Below the pieces are notes generated by a model that searched no databases, had not been told where the DNA came from, and worked only from the letters and a program-made list of their open reading frames with translations. Position numbers and translations under genes: made by a program. A stretch of 12,410 nt of DNA. Origin: Stercoripulliclostridium_A sp964480195 (GTDB lineage Bacteria > Bacillota > Clostridia > Christensenellales > DTU072). Positions 5,681 to 12,410 of the stretch are shown piece by piece; the first letter of the stretch is position 1; each line of letters begins with the position of its first letter. The stretch lies in the NCBI GenBank assembly GCA_964480195.1, contig CAYZOJ010000047.1, positions 1-12,410 on the forward strand, written 5' to 3'.

Positions 5681-7999
5681 TTACGCTACGGCTGTAACTA
5701 CCTCTATTTGGGTGTTGGGGGTCTTTACTTGGTTATCCTTGTCCTTAGCGTTCTTGTATATTTCTTTAACGGTGAAGATATTTTGGTTACTGTACGCCTC
5801 GGATCCGACCTTGATGTTATCGCAACGGAAGTATGCGTATCCGCCGTCACAATTAAAGGCAATCTTTCCGTTTTGGTCACAGTTGAATACGAGTTCGTTG
5901 TTGTTGCAAGCAAAATCTAAGCTGAACAGAATGTCGAAATCGCCTTCTACAACGACCTTAATGCTCGCATTCACATAAAGCGTTGCGCCGGAAACTCCGC
6001 CGGTTATCGCCTTTACAACTTCGTTATTAAGGGTCAGTACCCATACGCGGTTTTCACTATCGTAAGTGCAATAGCTCGATATGTTGCATATTTTATTCTC
6101 CGCTTCGCTTACAGATCCGACTTTCTCTACAAAATATTTCCAGTGCGCGTTATCGAAGTCGGATGCCTGATCTCCGGTAGCCAAATAGAACTTGGCATTT
6201 TCGGTATGGCGCATAGCGGTTTGTACGGTCGTGGCGTTATCTACAGCCTTAGTCGTATCGCTCCAGTCAATCGCTCCGATTTTGGTTATCGCGTCTACGA
6301 GATCTTGGGGATTTGCGTTGTGCATATTGGCTTTCTTGACGTAATCGTCGTGCTTGGTGCCTTTTTCGTAAGACAACTCGTAATCAAACATGCCCATTGC
6401 GCGCAATGAATAGAGGGAAGCGTTCTTTACGGTATTTTTGAGAGTTTCGGCTATATCCTTAATATTGGTGTCCGCGGGGATTGCGGAGAGCAAACCGACA
6501 TCGTAATCTTTAAATACGTCCGCTACCGTGAGCTCTTGAATCCTTGTGTTAAGACCGCCGAGCGTAGTATTCTCGAGAGCTTTGAGAATGGGTTCGGAAT
6601 CATCCGTAACGGTTACGACTTCGCCTATTTTAACGGTGTCGATTCTCTTTTGGAGTTCGTCCTTCTTACCGAGCTCGTCGAGAGTCATATCCGCAATCTT
6701 TTGGAGGACGGCGTGAGAGGCGGTAAGCTCCGGATTGGCGGCTGCTTCCTCGTCGGTAACGATTTCGACAGCGTCGGATATCTTCATTTCCTTAATCTTA
6801 GCGTCGAGTTCGTCGAGTTTACTATCTTTGAGGTATTGAAGGACTTTGGAGCTGTTCTCGTCAATCTTAACGGCGTCGCCTATTGTCATATTAGTAATGG
6901 CTTCGTCTATGTTGTTAAGAGTGGTTTCGTTCTTCTTAAAATATTGAAGTACGCGCGATGAGGCTTTGAGTTCCGGATTGGTGGCTGCTTCTTCGTCGGT
7001 AACGATGTCGATAGCGTCCGATATCTTCATTGCGTCAATAGCTTCGCTCAACTTACCGAGTTCTTTATCCGCAAGATAACGGAGTACCTTGTTGCTCTTG
7101 TCGTTTACGGTGATGACGTCTTTAATAAGTAATCCGTCGATTTTTGCTTGGAGAGCGGAGTCGCTCGAAAGCTCGTCGAGGGTCATACCTGCGATTTCTC
7201 TAAGTACCGCGTGAGAATTCTCGTCGACTTTGACGGCGTTTTCGACTTTCATTGCCTTAATGGCGTCGTCTATACCGTTTATGGTCGTTTGGCTGTCGCG
7301 GAAGTATTTAAGGACTTCGGAGCTATTATCGTCAACGTCGATAACGTCGGTTACGTACAATTCGTCGACAATAGAATCCATATCGGAAGAAGCTTCCTTA
7401 ACGGTCTTTTTGCCGAGTTTTTGTAGGAGCTTACTGGAAGCGGGGTTTTCCGCGGTGGCGTCCTCGTCGTAAACGACTTCGATAATCTTGTCGAGAGTTT
7501 CCTCGTCCAAAGAGCCAAAAGCCTCGGATACGGGACGAGAAAGGAATTCTTCGTCGTTAAAGAGAGGCATATCGGGGAGCTCTAAGGCGAACTTATCCTG
7601 CATTATGTCGAGGGTAAGATTGTCGGTGATGGTCGAACCGATATTCTCTATGGAACTTCCGCGCACCGCCTCCGCGCTTATGCCGATGTTGTCGCTGATG
7701 AGAGACGAAAGCATCGTCGTGCCGATGAGGTCTTCGAGTTCACCGATGTTTTCGGTCGTGAGGTTGCCGAACGAAGAGATGATTCCCGTTGCATACTCGA
7801 GTATGCTCTTGGCTTGTTGCTCTTCGCTAAGGTTTATTTGAAGAGTTTCGTTGATGTCTGTACCGTCAAGTTTTTCCTGTACGGACTGCATTCCGTTCTC
7901 TTTGGTAAGAACGAGGTACGCGCCTCCTCCGACGGCAAGTACGAGCACTATGATACCCGTTACCATGCCCAACAAAAAGCTAAGGAACCTTTTTGCCAT
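5681..7999 (-). CDS. Membrane-anchored repeat protein of unknown function (772 aa)
   Basis: The ATG at 7999 has an excellent AAAGGAGG 8 nt upstream. Residues 5-31 form one hydrophobic segment after MAKR, a signal anchor or uncleaved signal, with the remainder probably outside the membrane. Residues about 172-516 are imperfect repeats of roughly 35-45 residues with consensus I.DAV.VD.(N/D)S..VL..L.D..L.EL...I..M; about eight copies are visible. Three (near 172, 326 and 407) carry an extra TDEEAAxNPELxAS-type insertion. Residues about 560-772 form a non-repetitive C-terminal domain with several cysteines (638, 644, 698, 707, 717, 726) and beta-strand character; no cell-wall sorting motif is present. 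It follows the CvpA-like gene by 29 nt and precedes the ferredoxin-domain gene by 10 nt. I do not recognise the family; an envelope role is inferred from the anchor and from the CvpA neighbour. Confidence 0.82.
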   Translation of the reverse strand: MAKRFLSFLLGMVTGIIVLVLAVGGGAYLVLTKENGMQSVQEKLDGTDINETLQINLSEEQQAKSILEYATGIISSFGNLTTENIGELEDLIGTTMLSSLISDNIGISAEAVRGSSIENIGSTITDNLTLDIMQDKFALELPDMPLFNDEEFLSRPVSEAFGSLDEETLDKIIEVVYDEDATAENPASSKLLQKLGKKTVKEASSDMDSIVDELYVTDVIDVDDNSSEVLKYFRDSQTTINGIDDAIKAMKVENAVKVDENSHAVLREIAGMTLDELSSDSALQAKIDGLLIKDVITVNDKSNKVLRYLADKELGKLSEAIDAMKISDAIDIVTDEEAATNPELKASSRVLQYFKKNETTLNNIDEAITNMTIGDAVKIDENSSKVLQYLKDSKLDELDAKIKEMKISDAVEIVTDEEAAANPELTASHAVLQKIADMTLDELGKKDELQKRIDTVKIGEVVTVTDDSEPILKALENTTLGGLNTRIQELTVADVFKDYDVGLLSAIPADTNIKDIAETLKNTVKNASLYSLRAMGMFDYELSYEKGTKHDDYVKKANMHNANPQDLVDAITKIGAIDWSDTTKAVDNATTVQTAMRHTENAKFYLATGDQASDFDNAHWKYFVEKVGSVSEAENKICNISSYCTYDSENRVWVLTLNNEVVKAITGGVSGATLYVNASIKVVVEGDFDILFSLDFACNNNELVFNCDQNGKIAFNCDGGYAYFRCDNIKVGSEAYSNQNIFTVKEIYKNAKDKDNQVKTPNTQIEVVTAVA
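6527..7024 (-). repeat. Recently duplicated two-unit repeat inside the repeat-protein gene
   Basis: Codons for residues 326-406 and 407-491 encode two similar blocks, each a long unit (with TDEEAA.NPEL) followed by a short unit. The long units are also close at DNA level: the stretches near 6730-6790 and 6972-7033 are nearly identical, about 242 nt apart. This suggests growth of the repeat region by tandem duplication of a pair of units. Confidence 0.65.
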
Positions 8000-8028
8000 A
8001 AACTGTATCCTCCTTTATGAGCGTTCGG

Positions 8029-8886
8029 TTACGAATTGGACGACGCCAACGAGCCGAACAACGCTTCGAGATCGAGATTCTTTATAAGCAAATTGTAGAT
8101 TATGTTGTTATCCATTAAGAACTTGGTGAGTACGGTTTCGGAGAGATATTCGTTTACCGTAGCCATGAAATCGAGTCCGCTCATAAGTTGAACGACGGTA
8201 AGGACAATGAATACAAGCACCAAGCCGAGGACAAGACCGAGTATACCGCCGAGTAACTTATCGAGGAAGTGTACAAGGTAAAGTCTCTTGACGAGTTGTC
8301 CGATGAGCCACAAAATAAGTTTTAGGACAATGAGCGATACGATAAACAACACAACGCCTACTATCGCGGTAACGATTACGGACGTCAACGGCACTACAAT
8401 GGCTTCGATAAGAGTGATTTCGTTATTGACGTCGTCGTACGCTATGTCGTTGGCTTCCGCCTGCTCGGCCAGGAGTTCTTCCGCCGCCGGCTCTATGAGA
8501 GATGTTATTCCGAAAGCTTTGATAAGCGGATCTTCGTCCATTATCTTGGAGAACGCCACGCGTTCGCCGGTAACGCTGTCTTGATAAACGAGTTCTTTGC
8601 CCTCGTGAGTATCGTCTATTTCGTCATAGAAAACACGAGCGTATGCGTTGGGGATTTCTTCGACTAAAGCTTCTTCCAACTTTTCTTGCAATGAGTCGCT
8701 CCAATCCGTGCCGTCGATTATGACTTGTGTGAGCGGGGACGTTGCCATCGCCGTTATAACTATGGCGAGAACTACGTATATAAGTCCGAGACAGGTCTTT
8801 ACAAACCCGCGCTTTACGCCGATTATTACGGTAGCTAATAATATTACCGCTACGGCTACGTCGATGATAATCCTGATGTATTCCAT
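8029..8886 (-). CDS. CvpA-family membrane protein with an enlarged loop
   Basis: 285 residues, start supported by AGGAGG 4 nt before the ATG. Four membrane segments are visible at about 4-25, 31-49, 161-198 (long) and 208-236. The GVKRGFVK turn between the first two and the glycine-rich LLGGILGLVLGLVL in the last are typical of the CvpA (colicin V production) family. Members are usually about 160-180 residues; here an insertion of about 110 acidic residues (50-160) separates the second and third segments, probably as a loop on one face of the membrane. CvpA proteins are poorly understood and have been linked to envelope homeostasis. As first gene of the operon with the anchored repeat protein, it may interact with that protein through the loop; this is inference. 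Confidence 0.75.
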   Translation of the reverse strand: MEYIRIIIDVAVAVILLATVIIGVKRGFVKTCLGLIYVVLAIVITAMATSPLTQVIIDGTDWSDSLQEKLEEALVEEIPNAYARVFYDEIDDTHEGKELVYQDSVTGERVAFSKIMDEDPLIKAFGITSLIEPAAEELLAEQAEANDIAYDDVNNEITLIEAIVVPLTSVIVTAIVGVVLFIVSLIVLKLILWLIGQLVKRLYLVHFLDKLLGGILGLVLGLVLVFIVLTVVQLMSGLDFMATVNEYLSETVLTKFLMDNNIIYNLLIKNLDLEALFGSLASSNS

Positions 8887-8936
8887 AAAACCTCCTGCTA
8901 CCGTATCTTTCCGATACGAGTCGCCATTATAATGCG

Positions 8937-8965
8937 ATTATACCACTCGCGCGCTATTAAGTCAA
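8937..8965 (-). promoter_or_regulatory. Sigma-A promoter of the cvpA-like operon
   Basis: On the minus strand TTGACT (8965-8960), a 17-nt spacer and TATAAT (8942-8937) form a near-consensus promoter; TGG before the -10 also makes it an extended -10. RNA should start near 8930, leaving a leader of about 45 nt. That leader holds a small hairpin, CGTATC/GATACG (8902-8918), before the ribosome binding site. Confidence 0.8.
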
Positions 8966-9016
8966 GATTAAGTATAATAATTAGTTTAATTAGGCATATC
9001 GAGTTGCGTTGTTGGG

Positions 9017-9022
9017 TATAAA
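9017..9022 (+). promoter_or_regulatory. Possible -10 box giving a leaderless yyaC transcript
   Basis: TATAAA ends 6 nt before the yyaC ATG and no Shine-Dalgarno sequence lies in the 20 nt upstream, so RNA starting 7 nt after the box would begin at the start codon. No clear -35 is seen. Another TATAAT lies at 8973-8978 and would give a leader of about 45 nt, still without an SD. Confidence 0.4.
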
Positions 9023-9028
9023 TATTCT

Positions 9029-9511
9029 ATGAATTTACCGGTTATTCTTTGCATAGGCTCTACCGGCGTCGTCGGCGACAGCCTCGGTCCGATGGTCGGA
9101 GATCTCCTCCGCGACAAATACGACATCCCCGCCTACGTCTACGGCGGTTTTCGCTCTCCCGTAAACGGAGTCAATTTCTCGGATTACGCGGACCATATCT
9201 CCAAAACGCACCCCTTTTCGCCCGTCATCGCCGTGGACGCCTGCGTCGGCGCGCCAGAAGACGTAGGCAAAATTAAATTCGCTCGCGGAGGTATTAAGGC
9301 GGGCGGTGCTCTCGATAAGGATCTTCGCCCCGTCGGGGATATCGGCGTTCTCGGCGTCGTTACGGCTCGTTCAAAAGACAACCTGTCAGCATTGATGAGC
9401 GTGAGCTACTCCCTCGTCGAAACGCTGAGCGAAAAAATCGCTTTTAAGATTTATTCCGTTTTAAGCGATAAACACGCTTTTAATTACCCCCGTTCTTTAA
9501 TTGCTCTTTAA
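9029..9511 (+). CDS. yyaC: YyaC family (DUF1256) sporulation-associated protein
   Basis: 160 residues, close to the family's usual length apart from a slightly short C-terminus. Family motifs are clear: ILCIGSTGVVGDSLGPMVG (7-24), VYGGFRSPVNGVNF (37-50), VIAVDACVGAPEDVG (66-80), a Gly-rich KAGGALDKDLRPVGD (90-104) and GVLGVV. Conserved acidic residues D17 and D70 match positions shared with the germination protease (Gpr) fold, to which YyaC is related; Bacillus YyaC is expressed during sporulation and its activity is not settled. The usual TDR after CIG is replaced by STG. The gene is divergent from the cvpA-like operon and is followed by ftsH, whose promoter begins inside its last codons. 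No Shine-Dalgarno sequence is visible. Its presence suggests a spore-forming lineage or descent from one. Confidence 0.88.
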   Translation: MNLPVILCIGSTGVVGDSLGPMVGDLLRDKYDIPAYVYGGFRSPVNGVNFSDYADHISKTHPFSPVIAVDACVGAPEDVGKIKFARGGIKAGGALDKDLRPVGDIGVLGVVTARSKDNLSALMSVSYSLVETLSEKIAFKIYSVLSDKHAFNYPRSLIAL

Positions 9512-9529
9512 GTTTCGGTGTGTTATAAT
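9501..9529 (+). promoter_or_regulatory. Sigma-A promoter of ftsH
   Basis: TTGCTC (9501-9506), a 17-nt spacer and TATAAT (9524-9529) preceded by TGT form an extended -10 promoter. The -35 lies inside the last codons of yyaC. The leader would be about 35 nt, with GAGAGG 4 nt before the ftsH ATG. Confidence 0.7.
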
Positions 9530-9570
9530 GTTACCAATGCAATTAACGGTTCATTCCGTCGAGAGGAAAA

Positions 9571-11706
9571 ATGGATCCCAAACCTAACAATAAAAGAACA
9601 TTCTTTATCATCATAGGATTTATACTCATCGCGATTATCGTCGCGGTTATTTTCATGAGCACTTCCGGCAATAAAACCGTCACGATTTCGTACGACGAAC
9701 TTACCGCCGGAATCAAAAACGGTAAAATTGCCGGTATCTACTTTTCCGGCGACTACTCCGTAAACGTCCTCTACTCGAAGACCGCGGACGAATCTCAAGA
9801 AGATTACGACAAAAAGGTCGTCAAATTCCGTCAAGGTAAATATAAGGACGCCACAAGCATAGTCACTTACCGCAATGCCTTAATTTTGGCAATCGAAAAT
9901 TACGCATCTTCCGACGAGGCTCCCGAAGGTTTTGTCGAACCCGAAATTTGGCTCAACAATCCTAATTCCGGCAACGTCGGCACGTACATCTACTACGGCG
10001 TAAGCATTTTGCTGACAATCGGGCTTGTCGTCATGCTCGTAATGTCTATGCGCGGTAGGGACGGCACCGGCGGTGCAATGAACTTCGGAAAAACAAAATC
10101 CAAAGTCGCAGATCACGTCAAAGTCCGCTTTACGGACGTGGCAGGCGCGGAAGAAGAAAAAATCGAACTCCGCGAAGTAGTCGATTTCTTAAAGGATCCC
10201 AAAAAATATCGCGACGTCGGCGCTCGCATTCCTAAGGGCGTACTTCTCGTCGGTCCTCCCGGAACAGGTAAAACTCTGTTTGCAAAAGCCGTCGCCGGCG
10301 AAGCTAACGTTCCGTTCTTCTCGATAAGCGGTTCCGACTTTGTAGAAATGTTCGTAGGCGTGGGCGCAAGCCGTGTAAGAGATCTCTTCCAACAAGCAAA
10401 ACGCTCCCAACCCTGCATCGTATTTATCGACGAAATCGACGCCGTAGGTCGTAAGCGCGGTGCCGGTCTCGGTGGCGGAAACGACGAACGCGAACAAACC
10501 CTCAACCAGCTCCTCGTTCAAATGGACGGTTTCGAAGCAAACGAGAGTATCGTCGTCATGGCGGCAACCAACCGCGCCGACGTTCTCGACCCCGCTTTAA
10601 TGCGTCCCGGCAGATTCGACAGACAAATCTACATCAACCTTCCCGACGTCAAAGGCAGAGAAGCTATCTTCCGCGTCCACGCAAAGAATAAGCCCCTCGC
10701 TCCCGATATCGACTTCAAAAACCTCGCACGCCTTACCACGGGCTTCTCGGGTGCGGATATCGCAAACCTTCTTAACGAGTCCGCTATGATTTGCGCTCGC
10801 AATAACCGCAAAGTCATCCTCATGACAGACATACTCGAAGGTATCAATAAGGTTATCGCGGGTCCGCAAAAACGCTCGAGAGTCGTTACCGAAAAGGATA
10901 AGCGCATCACCGCCTATCACGAAGCGGGACACGCACTCGTCGGCAGAATGCTCAAACACTGCGACGCCGTTCAGGAAGTCAGCATAATCCCTCGCGGAAT
11001 GGCTGCAGGCTACACCATAAGCCGTCCGAAGTCGGATGACAATCATACCACACTTTCCCACTTACGGGATACCATAGCAATGACTATGGGTGGCAGAGCC
11101 GCCGAAGAACTGATAATCAAGGATATCACTACCGGCGCAAGTCAGGACATAAAACAAGCCACTTCCATCGCTCGCAGTATGGTTACCGAGTGGGGTATGT
11201 CCGAAGCTCTTCCCAACGTCTATTTCGGCGGTGAACAGGAAGTATTCATCGGCAGAGATTACCAAACTCAAGCCAGCTATTCCGACGAAATAGCAAGTAT
11301 TATAGATAAAGAAATCCGTTCGATCGTCGACGAAGCCTACGCTCGCGCCCTAAAGATACTTACCGAAAACGAGGATAAACTCCACGTAATGGTCGCGCTT
11401 CTCTATGACAACGAAACCATCTACGGCGACGAAGTAGACCTCATACTCGAAGGCAAAACCGTCGATGAAATCAACGAGTACATCGCCAAAAAGAAAGCCG
11501 AGCACGAACGTATGAACAAGGAAAAAGAGGAAGCTTCTCGCTATGCGGGTAACCCTCTCGGCAACCCCAACGAGCTCATCGTTTCGGAACCGACAATCGT
11601 CGAAGCCCCCGCGCCGGAAGACAACTCGTCTAAAGATAGTAACTCTTCCGACGATAACGACCCGCCCACCATCATCGAGATACACATCGACGACGAGGAT
11701 AAGTAA
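9571..11706 (+). CDS. ftsH: ATP-dependent zinc metalloprotease FtsH
   Basis: 711 residues. FtsH is a membrane-bound AAA+ hexamer that unfolds and degrades misfolded membrane proteins and short-lived regulators. Layout: transmembrane segment about 10-29, extracytoplasmic domain 30-137, second segment about 138-160, then the AAA+ module with Walker A GPPGTGKT (228-235), pore loop FVG (261-263), Walker B VFIDEID (284-290) and the second region of homology ending in RPGRFDRQ (345-352). The protease domain has HEAGH (450-454), and D526 in GASQDIKQAT is the third zinc ligand. All catalytic residues are present. The tail after about 655 is low-complexity, Ser/Asp-rich and ends in EIHIDDEDK. SD is GAGAGG; the gene has its own promoter and a terminator 38 nt after the stop. 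Length is slightly above the usual 610-660 because of the tail. Confidence 0.98.
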   Translation: MDPKPNNKRTFFIIIGFILIAIIVAVIFMSTSGNKTVTISYDELTAGIKNGKIAGIYFSGDYSVNVLYSKTADESQEDYDKKVVKFRQGKYKDATSIVTYRNALILAIENYASSDEAPEGFVEPEIWLNNPNSGNVGTYIYYGVSILLTIGLVVMLVMSMRGRDGTGGAMNFGKTKSKVADHVKVRFTDVAGAEEEKIELREVVDFLKDPKKYRDVGARIPKGVLLVGPPGTGKTLFAKAVAGEANVPFFSISGSDFVEMFVGVGASRVRDLFQQAKRSQPCIVFIDEIDAVGRKRGAGLGGGNDEREQTLNQLLVQMDGFEANESIVVMAATNRADVLDPALMRPGRFDRQIYINLPDVKGREAIFRVHAKNKPLAPDIDFKNLARLTTGFSGADIANLLNESAMICARNNRKVILMTDILEGINKVIAGPQKRSRVVTEKDKRITAYHEAGHALVGRMLKHCDAVQEVSIIPRGMAAGYTISRPKSDDNHTTLSHLRDTIAMTMGGRAAEELIIKDITTGASQDIKQATSIARSMVTEWGMSEALPNVYFGGEQEVFIGRDYQTQASYSDEIASIIDKEIRSIVDEAYARALKILTENEDKLHVMVALLYDNETIYGDEVDLILEGKTVDEINEYIAKKKAEHERMNKEKEEASRYAGNPLGNPNELIVSEPTIVEAPAPEDNSSKDSNSSDDNDPPTIIEIHIDDEDK

Positions 11707-11832
11707 GTAAATCCCGAAAAATAGGCGAGATTGATTAGTAATGTAATAGGCTGACGAAAACACGTTAGCCTATTTTTCTTATACGGAGAACGTTAGCGGA
11801 TAGCCTATTTTTAATTTTTCGGGATTTACTTA
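11704..11832. repeat. 19-bp inverted repeat starting at the ftsH stop codon
   Basis: The 19 nt at 11704-11722, whose first three bases are the ftsH TAA, are the exact reverse complement of 11814-11832. The ftsH terminator hairpin lies between the arms. The left arm shares AGTAAATCCCGAAAAAT with the larger inverted repeat further right (12314-12330). Confidence 0.8.
11745..11779 (+). terminator. Rho-independent terminator of ftsH
   Basis: AATAGGCT (11745-11752) pairs with AGCCTATT (11767-11774). A G-T pair and ACG/CGT extend the stem to about 12 bp around the loop AAAACA, and the stem runs into TTTTTC. It begins 38 nt after the ftsH stop. Confidence 0.8.
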
Positions 11833-11847
11833 ACACGCGCTCGACGG

Positions 11848-11948
11848 GCGCAAGCAAAGCTTGCGCAGTGAAATCTTGCTTCGCAAGGTGAAATCCGTTT
11901 TCGCGGATGAAATCTGCCTACGGCAGGTGAAATATTCGCTTCGCGAAT
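11848..11948. repeat. Array of five small hairpins joined by GTGAAAT linkers
   Basis: Consecutive stems are GCGCAAGC/GCTTGCGC (11848-11866), CTTGC/GCAAG (11875-11887), ATCCG/CGGAT (11893-11908), CTGCC/GGCAG (11914-11926) and ATTCGC/GCGAAT (11934-11948). Linkers GTGAAAT, GTGAAAT, ATGAAAT and GTGAAAT begin at 11868, 11888, 11907 and 11927, a period of 19-20 nt. Linkers and short loops (often TTC) are kept while the stem sequence changes with pairing preserved. Similar strings are, as I recall, frequent between genes in gut Firmicutes. Confidence 0.8.
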
Positions 11949-11969
11949 GTGGTGGTATTTAGGAGTATA

Positions 11970-12035
11970 ATGACAATCCCTCAGTCTACGCGGTTAACAA
12001 CCGCGTATCCAGCTCCCTTTACACAAAGGAGCCTT
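11970..12035. repeat. Copy of a dispersed CAATCCCTCAGTC...GGAGCC repeat
   Basis: The order CAATCCCTCAGTC (11974-11986), a variable perfect hairpin TACGCGGTT/AACCGCGTA with loop AAC (11987-12007), then GCTCCCTTT-ACAC-AAAGGAGC (12012-12032) matches a short interspersed repeat I recall from many gut Firmicutes genomes. The last stem carries one bulged C. Recognition is from memory, not from a search. Confidence 0.55.
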
Positions 12036-12180
12036 ACCGCTTAGACGCTTTTTCTCTCCTAACATTCCGATTTAACGATGTAAATACTATCGCCGTGTTG
12101 CGAAATACAGCCGTTCAGATGATAATACAATCGCCAATTATAGGCGCATTGTGTAGCTCTCGGTTTGATATTTAGTGCTA

Positions 12181-12282
12181 TAACGTGAGAAAATCGGAGC
12201 GGAAGCAATACAGGCGTATGCGGGCGGAGATTTCGGCTGTCCGCCCGACGGGCGGACGAACCGAGCCGTTTATCTCACGTTA
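12181..12282. other. Long nested hairpin of about 100 nt, candidate structured RNA or repeat end
   Basis: TAACGTGAGA (12181-12190) pairs perfectly with TCTCACGTTA (12273-12282). Nested inside are CGGCT/AGCCG (12234-12238 with 12264-12268) and GTCCGCCC/GGGCGGAC around a GAC loop (12239-12257). The three stacked stems make a stable structure. No promoter or known RNA family is evident. Confidence 0.5.
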
Positions 12283-12361
12283 GAGTGCTGAAGAGCAAAG
12301 CGAGAGCGTGTATAGTAAATCCCGAAAAATTAAAAATAGGCTTTCCGCTATATTTGCTTGT

Positions 12362-12399
12362 ATCATAAAAATAAGCTGTCCGAACTTCGAACAGCTTAT
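12362..12399 (-). terminator. Rho-independent terminator for a minus-strand gene beyond the right edge
   Basis: 12371-12399 is a near-perfect palindrome (ATAAGCTGT/ACAGCTTAT outside, CGAA/TTCG inside, one mismatch). Read on the minus strand it is followed by TTTTATGATA, giving a U-rich tail. No minus-strand gene in the window lies upstream of it, so it should serve a gene to the right. Confidence 0.65.
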
Positions 12400-12410
12400 A
12401 ATCGTACTAA

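Larger units (their letters stand above)
11794..12350. repeat. 557-nt segment bounded by 37-nt inverted repeats (possible non-autonomous element)
   Basis: 11794-11830 and 12314-12350 are reverse complements over 37 nt with one mismatch (11801 against 12343). Each contains AGCCTATTTTT and the CGGGATTTACT end. The inside has no transposase or other gene. Long terminal inverted repeats around a non-coding, hairpin-rich interior resemble a MITE-like element, but I see no target-site duplication outside the arms. Confidence 0.6.
11780..12410. other. Non-coding, structure-rich region at the right edge
   Basis: No open frame with both a ribosome binding site and family resemblance is present. The stretch consists of repeats and hairpins listed separately, plus a small stem ACAAT-CGCC/GGCG-C-ATTGT at 12127-12152. 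The segment 12036-12125 shows nothing I can identify. Base composition swings from AT-rich repeat arms to GC-rich hairpins. Confidence 0.7.

Noticed and set aside
11848..11948. CRISPR array reading of the GTGAAAT-spaced repeats
   Set aside because: The constant part is only 7 nt, the intervening segments are palindromes of about 12 nt, and there are no cas genes.
11970..12044. 24-codon open frame with AGGAG before its ATG
   Set aside because: It lies entirely within the dispersed repeat hairpins; the AGGAGTATAAT context looks fortuitous and similar spurious frames arise from such repeats.

Overview
The window looks like a piece of an uncultured, probably gut-associated, Bacillota/Clostridia-type chromosome. 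The reasons are the Shine-Dalgarno-rich starts (AGGAGG type), sigma-A promoters with TGnTATAAT extended -10 boxes, a YyaC-family (sporulation-associated) gene, a clostridial-style FliB-like protein, a TIR protein with BspA-type leucine-rich repeats, and a non-coding block of hairpin repeats of the kind common in gut Firmicutes. The species cannot be named from the sequence alone.

Left third (1-4228, all minus strand). A FliB-like, cysteine-rich lysine N-methylase family gene runs off the left edge. It has its own promoter region, with a perfect 10-bp inverted repeat next to the -10 boxes. Upstream of it lies a two-gene unit: a 159-residue acidic orphan protein, followed one base later by an 811-residue protein with an N-terminal TIR domain (catalytic-type Glu present), about 14 LRR_5 repeats and a duplicated beta-rich C-terminal module. 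This receptor-like, apparently cytosolic TIR-LRR pair is the best candidate for an undescribed signalling or defence system here.

Middle (4315-8965). A small plus-strand orphan gene converges on, and overlaps by 21 nt, the end of a three-gene minus-strand operon. The operon has a near-ideal promoter (TTGACT-17-TATAAT). Its order is an enlarged CvpA-family membrane protein, a 772-residue membrane-anchored protein built from imperfect VDxxSxxVLxxL repeats, and a 2Fe-2S ferredoxin-domain protein. The last resembles RACo corrinoid activators but is half their length, with eroded nucleotide-binding motifs.

Right (9029-11706, plus strand). A YyaC/DUF1256 gene that may be translated from a leaderless transcript is followed by ftsH, an intact AAA+ zinc metalloprotease with its own promoter and a rho-independent terminator 38 nt after its stop.

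Far right (11704-12410). About 700 nt without a credible gene but dense in structure: a 19-bp inverted repeat starting exactly at the ftsH stop codon, a 37-nt inverted repeat bounding a 557-nt segment, an array of small hairpins joined by GTGAAAT linkers, a segment resembling a dispersed gut-Firmicutes repeat, a hairpin of about 100 nt, and a minus-strand terminator for a gene beyond the window.
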